Shown one piece after another: positions 23,677 through 32,071 of a stretch of DNA of 37,349 bases. A model generated the notes under the pieces. That model was not told where the DNA came from, ran no database searches, and worked only from the letters and a program-made list of their open reading frames with translations. Numbering within the stretch: the first letter of the stretch is position 1; every line of letters begins with the position of its first letter. The DNA lies in assembly GCA_016868035.1 (NCBI GenBank), contig VGID01000039.1, forward strand, positions 1-37,349. Direction: 5' to 3'. The position numbers and the translations under genes are program-made. This stretch comes from Betaproteobacteria bacterium (lineage in GTDB: Bacteria > Pseudomonadota > Gammaproteobacteria > Burkholderiales > SG8-41).

Positions 23677-25059
23677 TCAACCCGCGGCGCGTGCGGCGGC
23701 GCGTGCGCCATAGTCGAACTCGCACGACCGCAGCGTCTCCAGCTTCCAGAGCTCGCCGAGCAGCTTGCGCGTCGCCGCCTCGCCGATCACCGGCACGCAA
23801 AGCTCGAGGAACTTGTCGTTCAGCTCCTCGTCGGTGAGGGGCATCCCGGGATCGCCCTTGCGGGTGGGCTGGAAGTGGCCGAAGCACCGCCCGTCCGCGG
23901 TCTCGATCTCGATTCGCGCCGCGCGCTGGCCCGGGTAGCCCCTGGACAGCTCCGGGTCGGCGACGCACCCGATTTTCCGCATGAGCGCGCGCACCTCCGG
24001 GTCCGCCAGGCGTTCGGGCGAGAAGGCGTTGAGCCGCACGCTGCCGTGAACGAGCGCGTGCGCGACGGTGTACTGGATGCTGAATTTCGCCTGATATTCG
24101 CCTTGCGGGCGGTCGTTGTCGACGATGTCGAGGCCCGCCTGGTAGGTTGCGATGCGGATTTTCGCGATGTTCTCGTGCGAGAGTGCGTGCTCGCGCTTGA
24201 GGAGGAGCGCGGCGTCGATCGCCGGGAAATTATGGCCGCAGCAGCCGTGGTTCTTGAAGGTGATGTTGACGATGTGGTAATCGGTGCCGAGCCCGTGCGT
24301 GGCCTTGGACCAGTCGACTCCGGCGCTCATCGCGGCCGCGAATCCGAGCTCGCCCTCCAGAATGTCGAGCGCGCCGGTCACGCCCTTCGCCGCCGCCATC
24401 GCCGCCATCGCGCCCGCGTCCGCGGCGTGTCCGCCGTGCAGCGGTTTCGACATCGCCTGCGAGCGGAACGCCTGCTGCAGGCCGGCCGCGAAGGTGGCGG
24501 CCGTGGCGAGCGCGTGCATGAACTGCTCGCGGCTGCAGCCGAGCACCGTTGCGACCGCGGCGGCCGCGCCGAGCGTGCCGACGGTGCCGGTGGTGTGCCA
24601 GTACTTGTAGTGCGCGGGCATCACCGCCTCGCCGATGCGCGTGGAGACCTCGTAGCCCACGATCACGGCACGCAGGAACGCTTCGCCGGATGCTCCTTGC
24701 GCCTGCGCAGCGGCGAGTGCGGCCGAGATGACGGGGCTGCCGGGGTGATATCCGGCGTCGCGGTAGATGTCGTCGAATTCCACCGAGTGCGACGCCGTGC
24801 CGTTGATCAGGGCGGCGGCACGCAGCGTGGCGCGGCGCCCGCCGGCGAGGCGCGCGCGGCCGCGGTCGAGGTCCTCGGCGAGCGCTTCCTCGAGCAGGAC
24901 CGCGGGCGCGATCCGGCTTCCCGGGAGCAGCGACGCGCACCAGTCGATCACGGCCCGCTTGGCGTGATGAACGACTTCCGGCGCAAGCGCAGCCTTCTGT
25001 TCCCTCACCGCGTAATCGGCGATTTTTCCGAGCAGCATGGCGTTCCTACTGAAAAGCAA
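23677..25059 (-). CDS. MmgE/PrpD family protein
   Basis: The 460 residues match the MmgE/PrpD fold, which includes 2-methylcitrate dehydratase, cis-aconitate decarboxylase and immune-responsive gene 1. Typical segments are INGTASHSVEFDDIYRD near residues 88-104, HTTGTVGTLGAAAAVATVLG, MSKPLHGGHAADAGAMAA and NHGCCGHNFPAIDA. The family dehydrates or decarboxylates di- and tricarboxylates. It lies between CaiB/BaiF and ADP-forming ligase genes and not in a prp operon, so I do not call it PrpD. It is homologous to, but clearly distinct from, the second copy at 32068-33462. Confidence 0.87.
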   Translation of the reverse strand: MLFSRNAMLLGKIADYAVREQKAALAPEVVHHAKRAVIDWCASLLPGSRIAPAVLLEEALAEDLDRGRARLAGGRRATLRAAALINGTASHSVEFDDIYRDAGYHPGSPVISAALAAAQAQGASGEAFLRAVIVGYEVSTRIGEAVMPAHYKYWHTTGTVGTLGAAAAVATVLGCSREQFMHALATAATFAAGLQQAFRSQAMSKPLHGGHAADAGAMAAMAAAKGVTGALDILEGELGFAAAMSAGVDWSKATHGLGTDYHIVNITFKNHGCCGHNFPAIDAALLLKREHALSHENIAKIRIATYQAGLDIVDNDRPQGEYQAKFSIQYTVAHALVHGSVRLNAFSPERLADPEVRALMRKIGCVADPELSRGYPGQRAARIEIETADGRCFGHFQPTRKGDPGMPLTDEELNDKFLELCVPVIGEAATRKLLGELWKLETLRSCEFDYGARAAARAAG

Positions 25060-25060
25060 G

Positions 25061-25155
25061 AGACGAGAGGCGAAAGGAGGGGGGCGTCGAACCAGGCCTT
25101 GCTGGTCCGCGCGTTTCCTCCTCTCTCCTCTCTCCTCTCACCTCGCTCCTCTCCG
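25061..25155. repeat. Heptad-like repeat element (CTCTCCT type)
   Basis: The left part has purine-rich words (GAGACGAGAGGCGAAAGGAG at about 25068). The right part (about 25115-25155) has CTCTCCT repeated at 7-bp steps, with a variant CTCTCAC. The arms are complementary in a loose way. The element fills the gap between the MmgE/PrpD start and the stop of the fused ligase gene at 25158. Confidence 0.6.
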
Positions 25156-25157
25156 GG

Positions 25158-27242
25158 TCAATTGTCCGCGAGGACGAGCAGTCCGTCCACCGCGATGCAG
25201 CCCTTGCCCTCTTCCTTGACGATGAGCGGGTTGATCTCCGCCTCGGATACGCGGGGCTCGAGGTAGGCGAGTTGCGAGAACGCCGCGACCGCGCGCGCGA
25301 GCGCGGAGAGATCGCCCTTGCGCAACCCGCGGTAGCCACGGATGATCGCGAGGCCCCGCACCTCTTCGATCATGCCCGCTGCTTCCTCTGCGGTGACCGG
25401 CGCGAGCCGCAGCGCGAAGTCGCAGTAGACTTCCGCGAGCACGCCGCCCACGCCCAGCACCACTACCGGGCCGACCTGCGGGTCGCTCTTGTAGCCGAGG
25501 ATCAGTTCCGCGAGCCCGCGCTCCATCTTCTGCACCAGCATCCCCTCGATACGGGCGTCTTTTTTATAAGCGCGCGCGTTCGCGAGAATCTCCTCGTATG
25601 CCGCCGCCAGTTCGTCAGCGGATGTAAGGTTGAGCCGTACCGCGCGCGCTTCGGTCTTGTGGGTGATATCGGGCGAGAGGATCTTGGCGGCCGCGGGAAA
25701 CGCGATCTCCACGCGCTGCTTCGGGTCGGTGATCACGGCCGCCTCGGCGTGCGGCACACCGAGCGCGGCGAACACCCTGCATGCCTGGTATTCGTTGGGG
25801 CGCGCTTCCCCGCCGAGCAGTGCCCGCGCCGATGCGAGCCTCCGTGCGTCGGGCCGCGGGACCCCGGCCGGGGCCCGCCAGTCGCGCCACGCGCGGATCG
25901 CGTCCGCGCACGCCTCCGGGGTGCGGAAGCCGGCGACGCCCGCGTTGCGCAGCAGCTCCAGGGATACTTCGGCATGTGGGGAGAGAAACGCGGCGAGCGG
26001 CTTCCCCCTCGGCGCGGCCACGATGGGTTCGACCGTGATGTGCGGCTGGTACTGCGCCGAGCTGCCCGCGACCGCCAGCACGAGATCGCAGTGGTCGGAC
26101 GCGATGAGCTCCTCGAGCACCGCGCTGTAGATCTCCTTCTTCGCTCCTGCGAGCGTCAAGTCGGTGAGCCGCGCGCCTGAAATGCGGATCCCCTTGCGCG
26201 CGAGGTCCTCCACGACGCGCGCCGCCGGCGGGACGACCTCGACGCCGAGCGTGCCCATGCGGTCGACGACGGTCGCGGCGCCGCCGCCGGTGGTGGTCAT
26301 GACCGCAACGCGGTGGCGCGCGACCGGACGCTGGCCCGTCACCAGCGCCGGCAGCTCGAACAGTGTTTCGAGCAGATCCACCCGCAGCATGCCGTTCGCG
26401 CGGAAGAACGCGTCCGCGGTCTCATCCGATCCGGTCATCGCCCCGGTGTGGGAGGAGGCGAGCTCGACCCCGACCTCGGAGCGCCCGAGCTTGTAGACGA
26501 TGACGGGCTTGCCCGCGTCGTAAGCGCGGCGCGCGGCGGAGGCGAGCCGCTTCGCGTCGCGTATCGTTTCCATGAAGAGCAGGATCACGCGGGTTTCCGG
26601 ATCGTCGGCCAGCATGCCGGTCACCTCGCCCACCGAGATATCGCACTCGTTGCCGACGGATACGAGTCTCGAGAAGCCGAGGCCGCGGCCCGCGCCGCGC
26701 GACATGAGCCCGCCCATCATGCTTCCGCTCTGCGAGACGATGGCCACCTCCCCGGGGGCGATCTCCGCCTTCTCGAGCACCGCGTTCACGGTAAGCGCGA
26801 GATGGGAGTGGGTGTCCACCAGGCCGATGCAATTGGGTCCGAGAATCCGCATCCCGGCGTCGCGTGCGAGCGCGAGAACCTCGTCCTGCCGGCGCCTGCC
26901 CTCGGCGCCGACCTCCGCGAACCCGTCGCTGAAGATGGTGGCCACGCGCACCTTCTTCTCGCAGCACTGCGCGATCGCCTCCGGCACCGCGGCCGTGGGC
27001 ACCATGATGAAGGCGTGCTCGATCCCGCCCGGCACGGCGCGCACGTCGGGATACGCGCGCTCGCCGAAGATCTCCGCCCGCCCCGGGTTGATCGGCAGGA
27101 CGCGCCCGGCGTAGCCGTGCTTCTTGAGGAAGCGCTGCGGGCGGGAGGTGTTTTTCGTCGCGTCGCCCGAGGCGCCGATCAGCGCGATGGATTCCGGCGC
27201 GAACAGCGCCTGCGCCAGGCCGGGTGGCGCAGCCGTGCTCAT
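25158..27242 (-). CDS. Fused ADP-forming acyl-CoA ligase (alpha-beta)
   Basis: From MSTAAPPGLA the protein has 694 residues. Residues 1-460 are the alpha part: a CoA-binding domain with ALIGASGD (20-27), LGPNCIG (134-140), SQSGSMMGG (170-178), and H265 in ASSHTGAMTG as phosphohistidine. Residues from about 480 are an ATP-grasp_5 beta part with ILSPDITHKTEA, VVLGVGGVLAEVYCDFALR and SEAEINPLIV. It converts acyl-CoA, ADP and phosphate to the acid, CoA and ATP, or activates acids. The 21 extra N-terminal codons of the open frame (SHESRVTSRET) are read from a heptad repeat and are rejected. The gene stands between MmgE/PrpD and acyl-CoA dehydrogenase genes. Confidence 0.88.
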   Translation of the reverse strand: MSTAAPPGLAQALFAPESIALIGASGDATKNTSRPQRFLKKHGYAGRVLPINPGRAEIFGERAYPDVRAVPGGIEHAFIMVPTAAVPEAIAQCCEKKVRVATIFSDGFAEVGAEGRRRQDEVLALARDAGMRILGPNCIGLVDTHSHLALTVNAVLEKAEIAPGEVAIVSQSGSMMGGLMSRGAGRGLGFSRLVSVGNECDISVGEVTGMLADDPETRVILLFMETIRDAKRLASAARRAYDAGKPVIVYKLGRSEVGVELASSHTGAMTGSDETADAFFRANGMLRVDLLETLFELPALVTGQRPVARHRVAVMTTTGGGAATVVDRMGTLGVEVVPPAARVVEDLARKGIRISGARLTDLTLAGAKKEIYSAVLEELIASDHCDLVLAVAGSSAQYQPHITVEPIVAAPRGKPLAAFLSPHAEVSLELLRNAGVAGFRTPEACADAIRAWRDWRAPAGVPRPDARRLASARALLGGEARPNEYQACRVFAALGVPHAEAAVITDPKQRVEIAFPAAAKILSPDITHKTEARAVRLNLTSADELAAAYEEILANARAYKKDARIEGMLVQKMERGLAELILGYKSDPQVGPVVVLGVGGVLAEVYCDFALRLAPVTAEEAAGMIEEVRGLAIIRGYRGLRKGDLSALARAVAAFSQLAYLEPRVSEAEINPLIVKEEGKGCIAVDGLLVLADN

Positions 27243-27259
27243 GGCGCCACCGGTCTCGC

Positions 27260-27356
27260 GACTCGTGACTCGTGACTCGTGACTCGACGCATACGTCGTG
27301 CGCATTGCGCCATGGCTAGGGGAAGCAAACCGGACAAAGACCAGTCACCAGTCACG
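27260..27356. repeat. Heptad inverted-repeat element (GACTCGT / AGTCACC type)
   Basis: The left arm at 27260-27287 has three perfect GACTCGT units and one variant. The right arm at 27343-27356 has AGTCACC and AGTCACG. Read on the minus strand, the right arm gives GCGTGACTGGTGACTGG. Its first TGA is the stop of the acyl-CoA dehydrogenase gene, and GCG is the last sense codon. The element separates that gene from the ligase gene. Confidence 0.75.
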
Positions 27357-28515
27357 CTTTATCAGCCCGCGGCGGACGCTGTGAGAACGTCCGCTCGAAG
27401 ACGGACTCGGCGATCCGGTTCTTGAGCACCTCGATCGAGCCGCCGGCGATCATCCAGCCGCGCGTCTTGCGGAAGCACCACTCGACGAGCGTATCCTCGG
27501 TGTAGCCCATGCCGCCCATGACCTGCATCGCCTCGGAGCAGATCTCGAATCCCGCCTGGTTGCAGTAGGCCTTCGCGATCGCGGTCTCCTCGGCCGAGGG
27601 CAGGCCGCGGTCGGCGTTGACGGCGGCGCGGTAGAGCAGAAGCTGCCCGGCGTCGAGCCGGATCTTCATGTCGGCGAACTTCCATTGCAGGCCCTGGAAC
27701 TCGGAGAGCGCGCGCCCGAACTGCCTGCGCTCGAGCGCCCACAGGCGCGCCTGCTCGTAGCAGTAGCGCCCCAGCGCGAGCGAGCGGGCGGTGTTGCCGA
27801 TGCGCTCGACGTTGAATCCGGCGATCTGCCTCTTGAAGCCGCCTTCCTTCAACACGACGTTTTCCGGGGGCACGTAGACGTTGTCGAACCAGGTGGTCAC
27901 CCATTCCTCGCCGTTCAAGAAGCGCGAGGGCTTGCCCTGTTTCACGCCTTTCGCGGTGCGCTCGATCAGCACCGAGCCGATTCCTCCGACGCCCGGCCCG
28001 AAGCGCACGTAGGCGAGCATCACGTCGGCGTAGGGCGCGTGGGTGGTGAAGACCTTTTCACCGCTGACCCGGTAGCCTTCTCCGTCGGGCGTGGCGCTCG
28101 TCTTCAGGTCCGTGACGGCCGAGCCGGCTTCGGGTTCCGTCATCCCGACGCAGATCACGCCTTCCCCCGACAGCAGGCGCTTGAGATAGCGGCGCTTCTG
28201 GTCCGCCGTGCCGTACTCCGCGAGCACGCGGATCGCGCCGAAGTTGCCGGCCTGCACCACGTCCGCGCTGCGCGGGCACGCCTGCGCGACCGTCTCGATC
28301 GCGAGCACCGCGTCCATGAGCGTGCCGCCCTGACCGCCGTCCTTCTCGGCGATAGTGATGCCGAGCAGGCCCTGCCGGGCCATCAGCCTCGAGACGTCCC
28401 ACGGGTGGCCGGGCGCGTGCGCGCGCTCGAGGGCGCCCTCCCGCAGATGTCGCTCCGCGAATCCGCGCACGGCGTCGCAGAACTGCTCCTGCTCGGGCGT
28501 CAGCTTGAAGTCCAT
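27352..28515 (-). CDS. Acyl-CoA dehydrogenase (base in helix G, isovaleryl/long-chain type)
   Basis: From MDFKLTPEQEQF the protein has 387 residues, the usual length. VGMTEPEAGSAVTDL (123-137) and the FAD/substrate segments VSGEKVFTT and VERIGNTARSLALG are present. The position of the MCAD catalytic base (Glu376) aligns with A357 in WMIAGGSIEV. E237 in FNVERIGN aligns with the base of isovaleryl-CoA dehydrogenase (Glu254) and long-chain enzymes. This suggests a branched or long substrate. The start at 28515 has the Shine-Dalgarno AAGGA. The much longer open frame reaching 28863 is rejected because it crosses the TRAP promoter region. It oxidises an acyl-CoA to the enoyl-CoA, passing electrons to ETF. 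The stop belongs to a heptad repeat. Confidence 0.88.
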   Translation of the reverse strand: MDFKLTPEQEQFCDAVRGFAERHLREGALERAHAPGHPWDVSRLMARQGLLGITIAEKDGGQGGTLMDAVLAIETVAQACPRSADVVQAGNFGAIRVLAEYGTADQKRRYLKRLLSGEGVICVGMTEPEAGSAVTDLKTSATPDGEGYRVSGEKVFTTHAPYADVMLAYVRFGPGVGGIGSVLIERTAKGVKQGKPSRFLNGEEWVTTWFDNVYVPPENVVLKEGGFKRQIAGFNVERIGNTARSLALGRYCYEQARLWALERRQFGRALSEFQGLQWKFADMKIRLDAGQLLLYRAAVNADRGLPSAEETAIAKAYCNQAGFEICSEAMQVMGGMGYTEDTLVEWCFRKTRGWMIAGGSIEVLKNRIAESVFERTFSQRPPRADKA

Positions 28516-28666
28516 GGCGACAATCCTTCTACGCGGATCCGCCGGATGCGGCTCGAAGCCGCTCCACGGCAGCGGCCGCGGGCCGTCGAAAGGGCGTTCG
28601 ACCGAACACGGTGCGACGCGGGGCTTCGTCTGGCGGAGAAATGCGCTGGCCAGTATATCAAACGGC

Positions 28667-28678
28667 CCCGGCGCCGGG
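28667..28678. promoter_or_regulatory. Palindrome upstream of the TRAP promoter (possible operator)
   Basis: CCCGGCGCCGGG is a perfect 12-bp palindrome, 13 bp before the -35 box at 28692 in the divergent gap between the acyl-CoA dehydrogenase and TRAP genes. GC-rich palindromes arise often by chance in such DNA, so an operator role is uncertain. Confidence 0.25.
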
Positions 28679-28691
28679 CTTCGCGCCACGG

Positions 28692-28720
28692 TTGACACGC
28701 CAGCGGAAAGTGGCTCCAAT
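28692..28720 (+). promoter_or_regulatory. Sigma-70 promoter for the TRAP transporter operon
   Basis: A perfect -35 TTGACA (28692-28697) is followed after 17 bp by TCCAAT (28715-28720), which matches four of six -10 bases. The start codon is 57 bp further, with AAGGAGG in front of it. Confidence 0.6.
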
Positions 28721-28777
28721 AGTCTTTCAGCAACAAGAACAAATCCCGCAACCATCACCGTCAGCAAGGAGGACGTC

Positions 28778-29848
28778 ATGAAACCACTGCGTATCGTAGC
28801 CGCGCTCGCAGCAGCCGGGGCCGCCCTGGCATTGTTGGCCCCCGCTTCTTCGGCCGAGACCATCCGGCTGCGTATTGCCTCCGGGCACCCGCCGGCCGTT
28901 GTCTACGCGGGGCAGATGAGGGACTACTTCCAGACCGAGCTGAAGAAGCGTGTCGAGGCGAAGACCAAGCACAAGATCGAGTGGGTCGAGGGCTATGGCG
29001 GCTCGATCGTGAAGGTCGCCGAGACGCTCGGCGGCGTGCGCGATGGCATCGTGGACATCGGCGGCTTCTGCTTCTGCTTCGAGCCGGCCAACCTGCCCAT
29101 GCACGCCTTCCAGGTCATGCTGCCCTTCGGCCCCAACGATCCGATCGACAGCCTGAGGGTTGCGCAGGACGTCTACGCGAAGGTTCCGTACCTGACGAAG
29201 GTCTTCGAGGAAAAATTCAACCAGAAGCTCCTCGCCCGGATCACCGACTCGGCCTACAACCTCGGCACCAACTTCGAATGGAAATCGCTCACCGAGTTGA
29301 AGGGCCGCAAGGTTGCCGGAGCGGGCCTTAACCTCAACTGGCTGAAGTATGCCGGCGTGACGCCGGTGCAGAGCTCCCTGCCGGAGGCCTACACCAGCAT
29401 GCAGACCCGGGTGTACGACGGCTGGATCATGTTCCCCAGCGCATGGGTCAATCTCAAGCTCCACGAGGTGGGCCCCTTCTACACGCTGATCGGCTTCGGC
29501 ACGATCACCTGGCACGGCCTCACGATCAACATGAACACCTGGAAGCGCCTGCCCAAGGAAGTGCAGGCCATCATGCTCGAGACCGCGAAGGACTTCGAGG
29601 AGCAGGTGGGCAAGGTGAATCGTGCCCGCTACCAGAAGGACATCGAGACGCTGCGCGGCCTGATCAAAGTCAACGCGATCGATGACAAAGTGCGCGCGGA
29701 CTGGGCGCGGGCGCTCAGGGAGTGGCCGCCCGCGTATGCCAAGGAGCTGGACGGCAAGGGCCTGCCGGCGTCGCAGATTCTCAAGCTGACGCTGGACGCG
29801 GCGGAGAAGCACGGCCACAAGTGGCCCTATCGCTACGAGATCAAGTAG
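28778..29848 (+). CDS. TRAP transporter substrate-binding protein (DctP family)
   Basis: The 356-residue protein has a signal peptide of about 26 residues ending PASSA, then ETIRLRIASGHPPAVVYAG. The body has GLNLNWLKYAGVTPVQSSLPEAYTSMQ-like segments that match the family pattern of domain II and the hinge. It is the periplasmic receptor of a TRAP carrier, whose membrane subunits follow. A segment GFCFCFEPANLP with two close cysteines is unusual for a periplasmic receptor. The frame is open from 28355, but the ATG at 28778 has an excellent Shine-Dalgarno (AAGGAGG) and gives the signal peptide. The ligand is most likely an organic acid, given the neighbours. Confidence 0.9.
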   Translation: MKPLRIVAALAAAGAALALLAPASSAETIRLRIASGHPPAVVYAGQMRDYFQTELKKRVEAKTKHKIEWVEGYGGSIVKVAETLGGVRDGIVDIGGFCFCFEPANLPMHAFQVMLPFGPNDPIDSLRVAQDVYAKVPYLTKVFEEKFNQKLLARITDSAYNLGTNFEWKSLTELKGRKVAGAGLNLNWLKYAGVTPVQSSLPEAYTSMQTRVYDGWIMFPSAWVNLKLHEVGPFYTLIGFGTITWHGLTINMNTWKRLPKEVQAIMLETAKDFEEQVGKVNRARYQKDIETLRGLIKVNAIDDKVRADWARALREWPPAYAKELDGKGLPASQILKLTLDAAEKHGHKWPYRYEIK

Positions 29849-30027
29849 CCGGCGAATGATCGGATCCTGACGCGGTTACGGCTGGCGCGGTTGACCCAGG
29901 CCGCGCCGGCCGCCCGCGCAGGCCCGCGGCCGCAGTCGTGCCGCCGCCGGCCAGCGTCGCCGGCAAACTGACAGGCCGGCGCAATTCTTGTAGTGATCCC
30001 CATCGTCTTCCGGAGAGAGCCATTCCC

Positions 30028-30567
30028 GTGATTCGCTACATCATCCGGTTCAGCGACCAGCTGTCGAAATTCCTGATGATACTCGCCGCGGTCTGGGCCA
30101 TGGGCCTGTCGGCGCTGATCGTGGCGGATATCTTCGCGAACAACCTGTACGGGCACGCCATCCCCGGAGTGCGCGAGATCGTGATCAGCTCGATCGTCAT
30201 GATCGTCTACCTGCAACTGGGCTACGCCATCCGCAGCCATTCGATGCTGCGCGCCGATTCGCTGTTGCTCGTCATGCCGGTGACGATGCGGCGGATCGCG
30301 CTTGCGATCGGCTATGCGCTGGGCGCCGTGCTTTTCCTCATGATCCTGCGCGGGACCATCAGCCCGACCATCTATGCCTGGAACACGTCGGAATACTGGG
30401 GCGAGGGCGCTCTACACGTGCCGGTATGGCCCACCCGTTTCATGATCCTTTTCGGAGCCGGGCTCGCCATCGTGAACTACGTCGTCGCCGCCCTGATCAA
30501 TGTCCTCGGGTTCGAGGAGGACGAGCAAGCCCTCGCGGACGCCGGCGAGGCGGGGCCGAAGAGCTGA
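30028..30567 (+). CDS. TRAP transporter small membrane subunit (DctQ family)
   Basis: With a GTG start at 30028 (Shine-Dalgarno GGAGAGAG) the protein has 179 residues. It has four hydrophobic segments, and the VREIVISSIVMIVYLQLG segment with AIRSHSMLRADSL is typical of DctQ. The family forms the small membrane part that pairs with DctM. It is 179 bp after the DctP gene. The gap holds no repeat but has a GC-rich stretch (about 29895-29980) where no gene is seen. Its stop is 22 bp before the DctM start. Confidence 0.87.
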   Translation: MIRYIIRFSDQLSKFLMILAAVWAMGLSALIVADIFANNLYGHAIPGVREIVISSIVMIVYLQLGYAIRSHSMLRADSLLLVMPVTMRRIALAIGYALGAVLFLMILRGTISPTIYAWNTSEYWGEGALHVPVWPTRFMILFGAGLAIVNYVVAALINVLGFEEDEQALADAGEAGPKS

Positions 30568-30589
30568 GAACCACCAGGGAACTCGAGCC

Positions 30590-31978
30590 GTGTTTGAAGT
30601 CAATATCGCGGTAGTGCTGCTCGTCAGCCTCGTCGTCATGGTGCTGGTGGGCGTGCATATCGCAGTCGCGCTCGGCGCGGCGAGCGCTCTCGGCGTCTAT
30701 CTCGTCACCGGCAACTACGCCGTCGTCGAGCGCATGCTGGCGAGCACGGCCTATGAAGCCCTGCGCGATTACGTATTCGCGGTCATTCCGCTGTTCATGC
30801 TGATGGGCGAGTTCATCGCCCGCTCGGGGGCGGTGACGGACGTCTATCGGGGCATCAACCGGGGCCTGAGGCGCATCCCCGGGCGTCTCGCGCTCGCGAC
30901 CGTGCTCGGCAACGCGCTGTTCTCGCTGGTCACGGGGGTGAGCATCGCATCCGCCGCGGCTTTCTCGCGCATCTCCTACCCGGAGATGAAACGTCACGGC
31001 TATCGCCGCAGCTTCGCTCTCGGCGCCATCGCGGGCTCTTCATGCCTCGGGATGCTGATTCCGCCCAGCGTGCTGATGATCGTGTGGGGCATCCTGACGG
31101 AGAAATCCATCGGCGCGTTGTTCCTCGCCGGCGTGATCCCCGGCCTCATGGTCGCGGGAATGTTCTGCCTCTACATACTCGGCGTGGCGATCCTGCGTCC
31201 CGGTGTCGTCGGCGCAGCCCGGGGTCCTGCGGCCTCCGCCTCCGCAGCCGTGGCGCCGGCGGCCCCCGAAAACCCCGCGCCCGCCATGGCCTCGCCGGCG
31301 GACGCCCCGGAGGCGGTGGACCGGTTCTCGCTGTGGACCAGCACGCTCGGCATCGTGCTCGTCGTCGTGACGGTGCTGGGCGGAATCTGGTTCGGCTACT
31401 TCACCCCGACCGAGGGCGCGGGGGCGGGAGCCTTCATCGCCCTCGTCCTCGGAATCATCAAGGGCATGCGTTTTCGCGAGATCATCGACTGCGTGCTGTC
31501 GGTGGGACGAACCTCGGCGCCGATCCTGATCCTGCTCGTCATGGCGTCGCTCTACGCGCGCACCCTCGCGATGACGGGCGTGACCAACGCGATCCAGAAC
31601 GCGTTTCTGGGCGCCGGCCTCACGCCCGTGGTGATCCTGGCGATCATGATCGCGATCTGGTTCGTGCTCGGGATGTTCATCGATTCCATCTCGATCATGC
31701 TGCTGACGGTCATCATTTTCGAGCCCATCGCCGTCGCGGTCGGCTTCGATTCGATCGCGTTCGCGGTGATCGGCGTCCTCGCCATCGAGGCGGGTCTGTT
31801 GACCCCGCCTTTTGGAATCCTGGTCTACACGGTCAAGGCGGCGATCGACGACAAGGACATTTCCATCTGGAGCATCTTCGCGAGCGCGACACCCTATTGG
31901 GCGGTGCTGCTGATCGCCGTCGTGCTGGTCGCGAACTTCCCCGCCATCGCGACCTGGTTGCCGAAGCTGGTTTTTTGA
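30590..31978 (+). CDS. TRAP transporter large membrane subunit (DctM family)
   Basis: With a GTG start at 30590 the protein has 462 residues and about twelve hydrophobic segments. VIPLFMLMGEFIARSG (65-80), IASAAAFSRISYPEMKRHGY, GSSCLGMLIPPSVLMIVWG and PFGILVYTVKAA are DctM hallmarks. It drives sodium- or proton-coupled uptake of the ligand held by DctP. It is about 35 residues longer than usual because of an Ala/Pro/Ser-rich linker at about 207-245, between the two halves. That linker has no predicted fold and would lie in a loop. The stop is 2 bp before a heptad repeat. Confidence 0.9.
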   Translation: MFEVNIAVVLLVSLVVMVLVGVHIAVALGAASALGVYLVTGNYAVVERMLASTAYEALRDYVFAVIPLFMLMGEFIARSGAVTDVYRGINRGLRRIPGRLALATVLGNALFSLVTGVSIASAAAFSRISYPEMKRHGYRRSFALGAIAGSSCLGMLIPPSVLMIVWGILTEKSIGALFLAGVIPGLMVAGMFCLYILGVAILRPGVVGAARGPAASASAAVAPAAPENPAPAMASPADAPEAVDRFSLWTSTLGIVLVVVTVLGGIWFGYFTPTEGAGAGAFIALVLGIIKGMRFREIIDCVLSVGRTSAPILILLVMASLYARTLAMTGVTNAIQNAFLGAGLTPVVILAIMIAIWFVLGMFIDSISIMLLTVIIFEPIAVAVGFDSIAFAVIGVLAIEAGLLTPPFGILVYTVKAAIDDKDISIWSIFASATPYWAVLLIAVVLVANFPAIATWLPKLVF

Positions 31979-31980
31979 AG

Positions 31981-32071
31981 GCGTGAGTGATGAGTAGTAA
32001 GCGGTAAGCGGTAAGCGGTAAGATTGGACTTGCCTGTTACCGGAAGCTCCCGCTCACCGCTTACCGCTTAT
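31981..32071. repeat. Heptad inverted-repeat element (CGGTAAG / CGCTTAC type)
   Basis: The left arm at 31981-32022 has six heptads (GCGTGAG, TGATGAG, TAGTAAG, then CGGTAAG three times). The right arm at 32051-32071 is CGCTCAC, CGCTTAC, CGCTTAT. The element fills the gap between the convergent DctM and MmgE/PrpD genes. Read on the minus strand, the outermost right unit supplies the TAA stop of MmgE/PrpD. Confidence 0.9.

Noticed and set aside
23677-25059. Calling the MmgE/PrpD protein 2-methylcitrate dehydratase (PrpD)
   Set aside because: No prpC is near and the family has several activities, so only the family name is supported.
28516-28863. N-terminal extension of the acyl-CoA dehydrogenase
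   Set aside because: The segment overlaps the divergent TRAP promoter and signal-peptide codons. The family sequence starts at MDFKLTPEQ with a good ribosome site.
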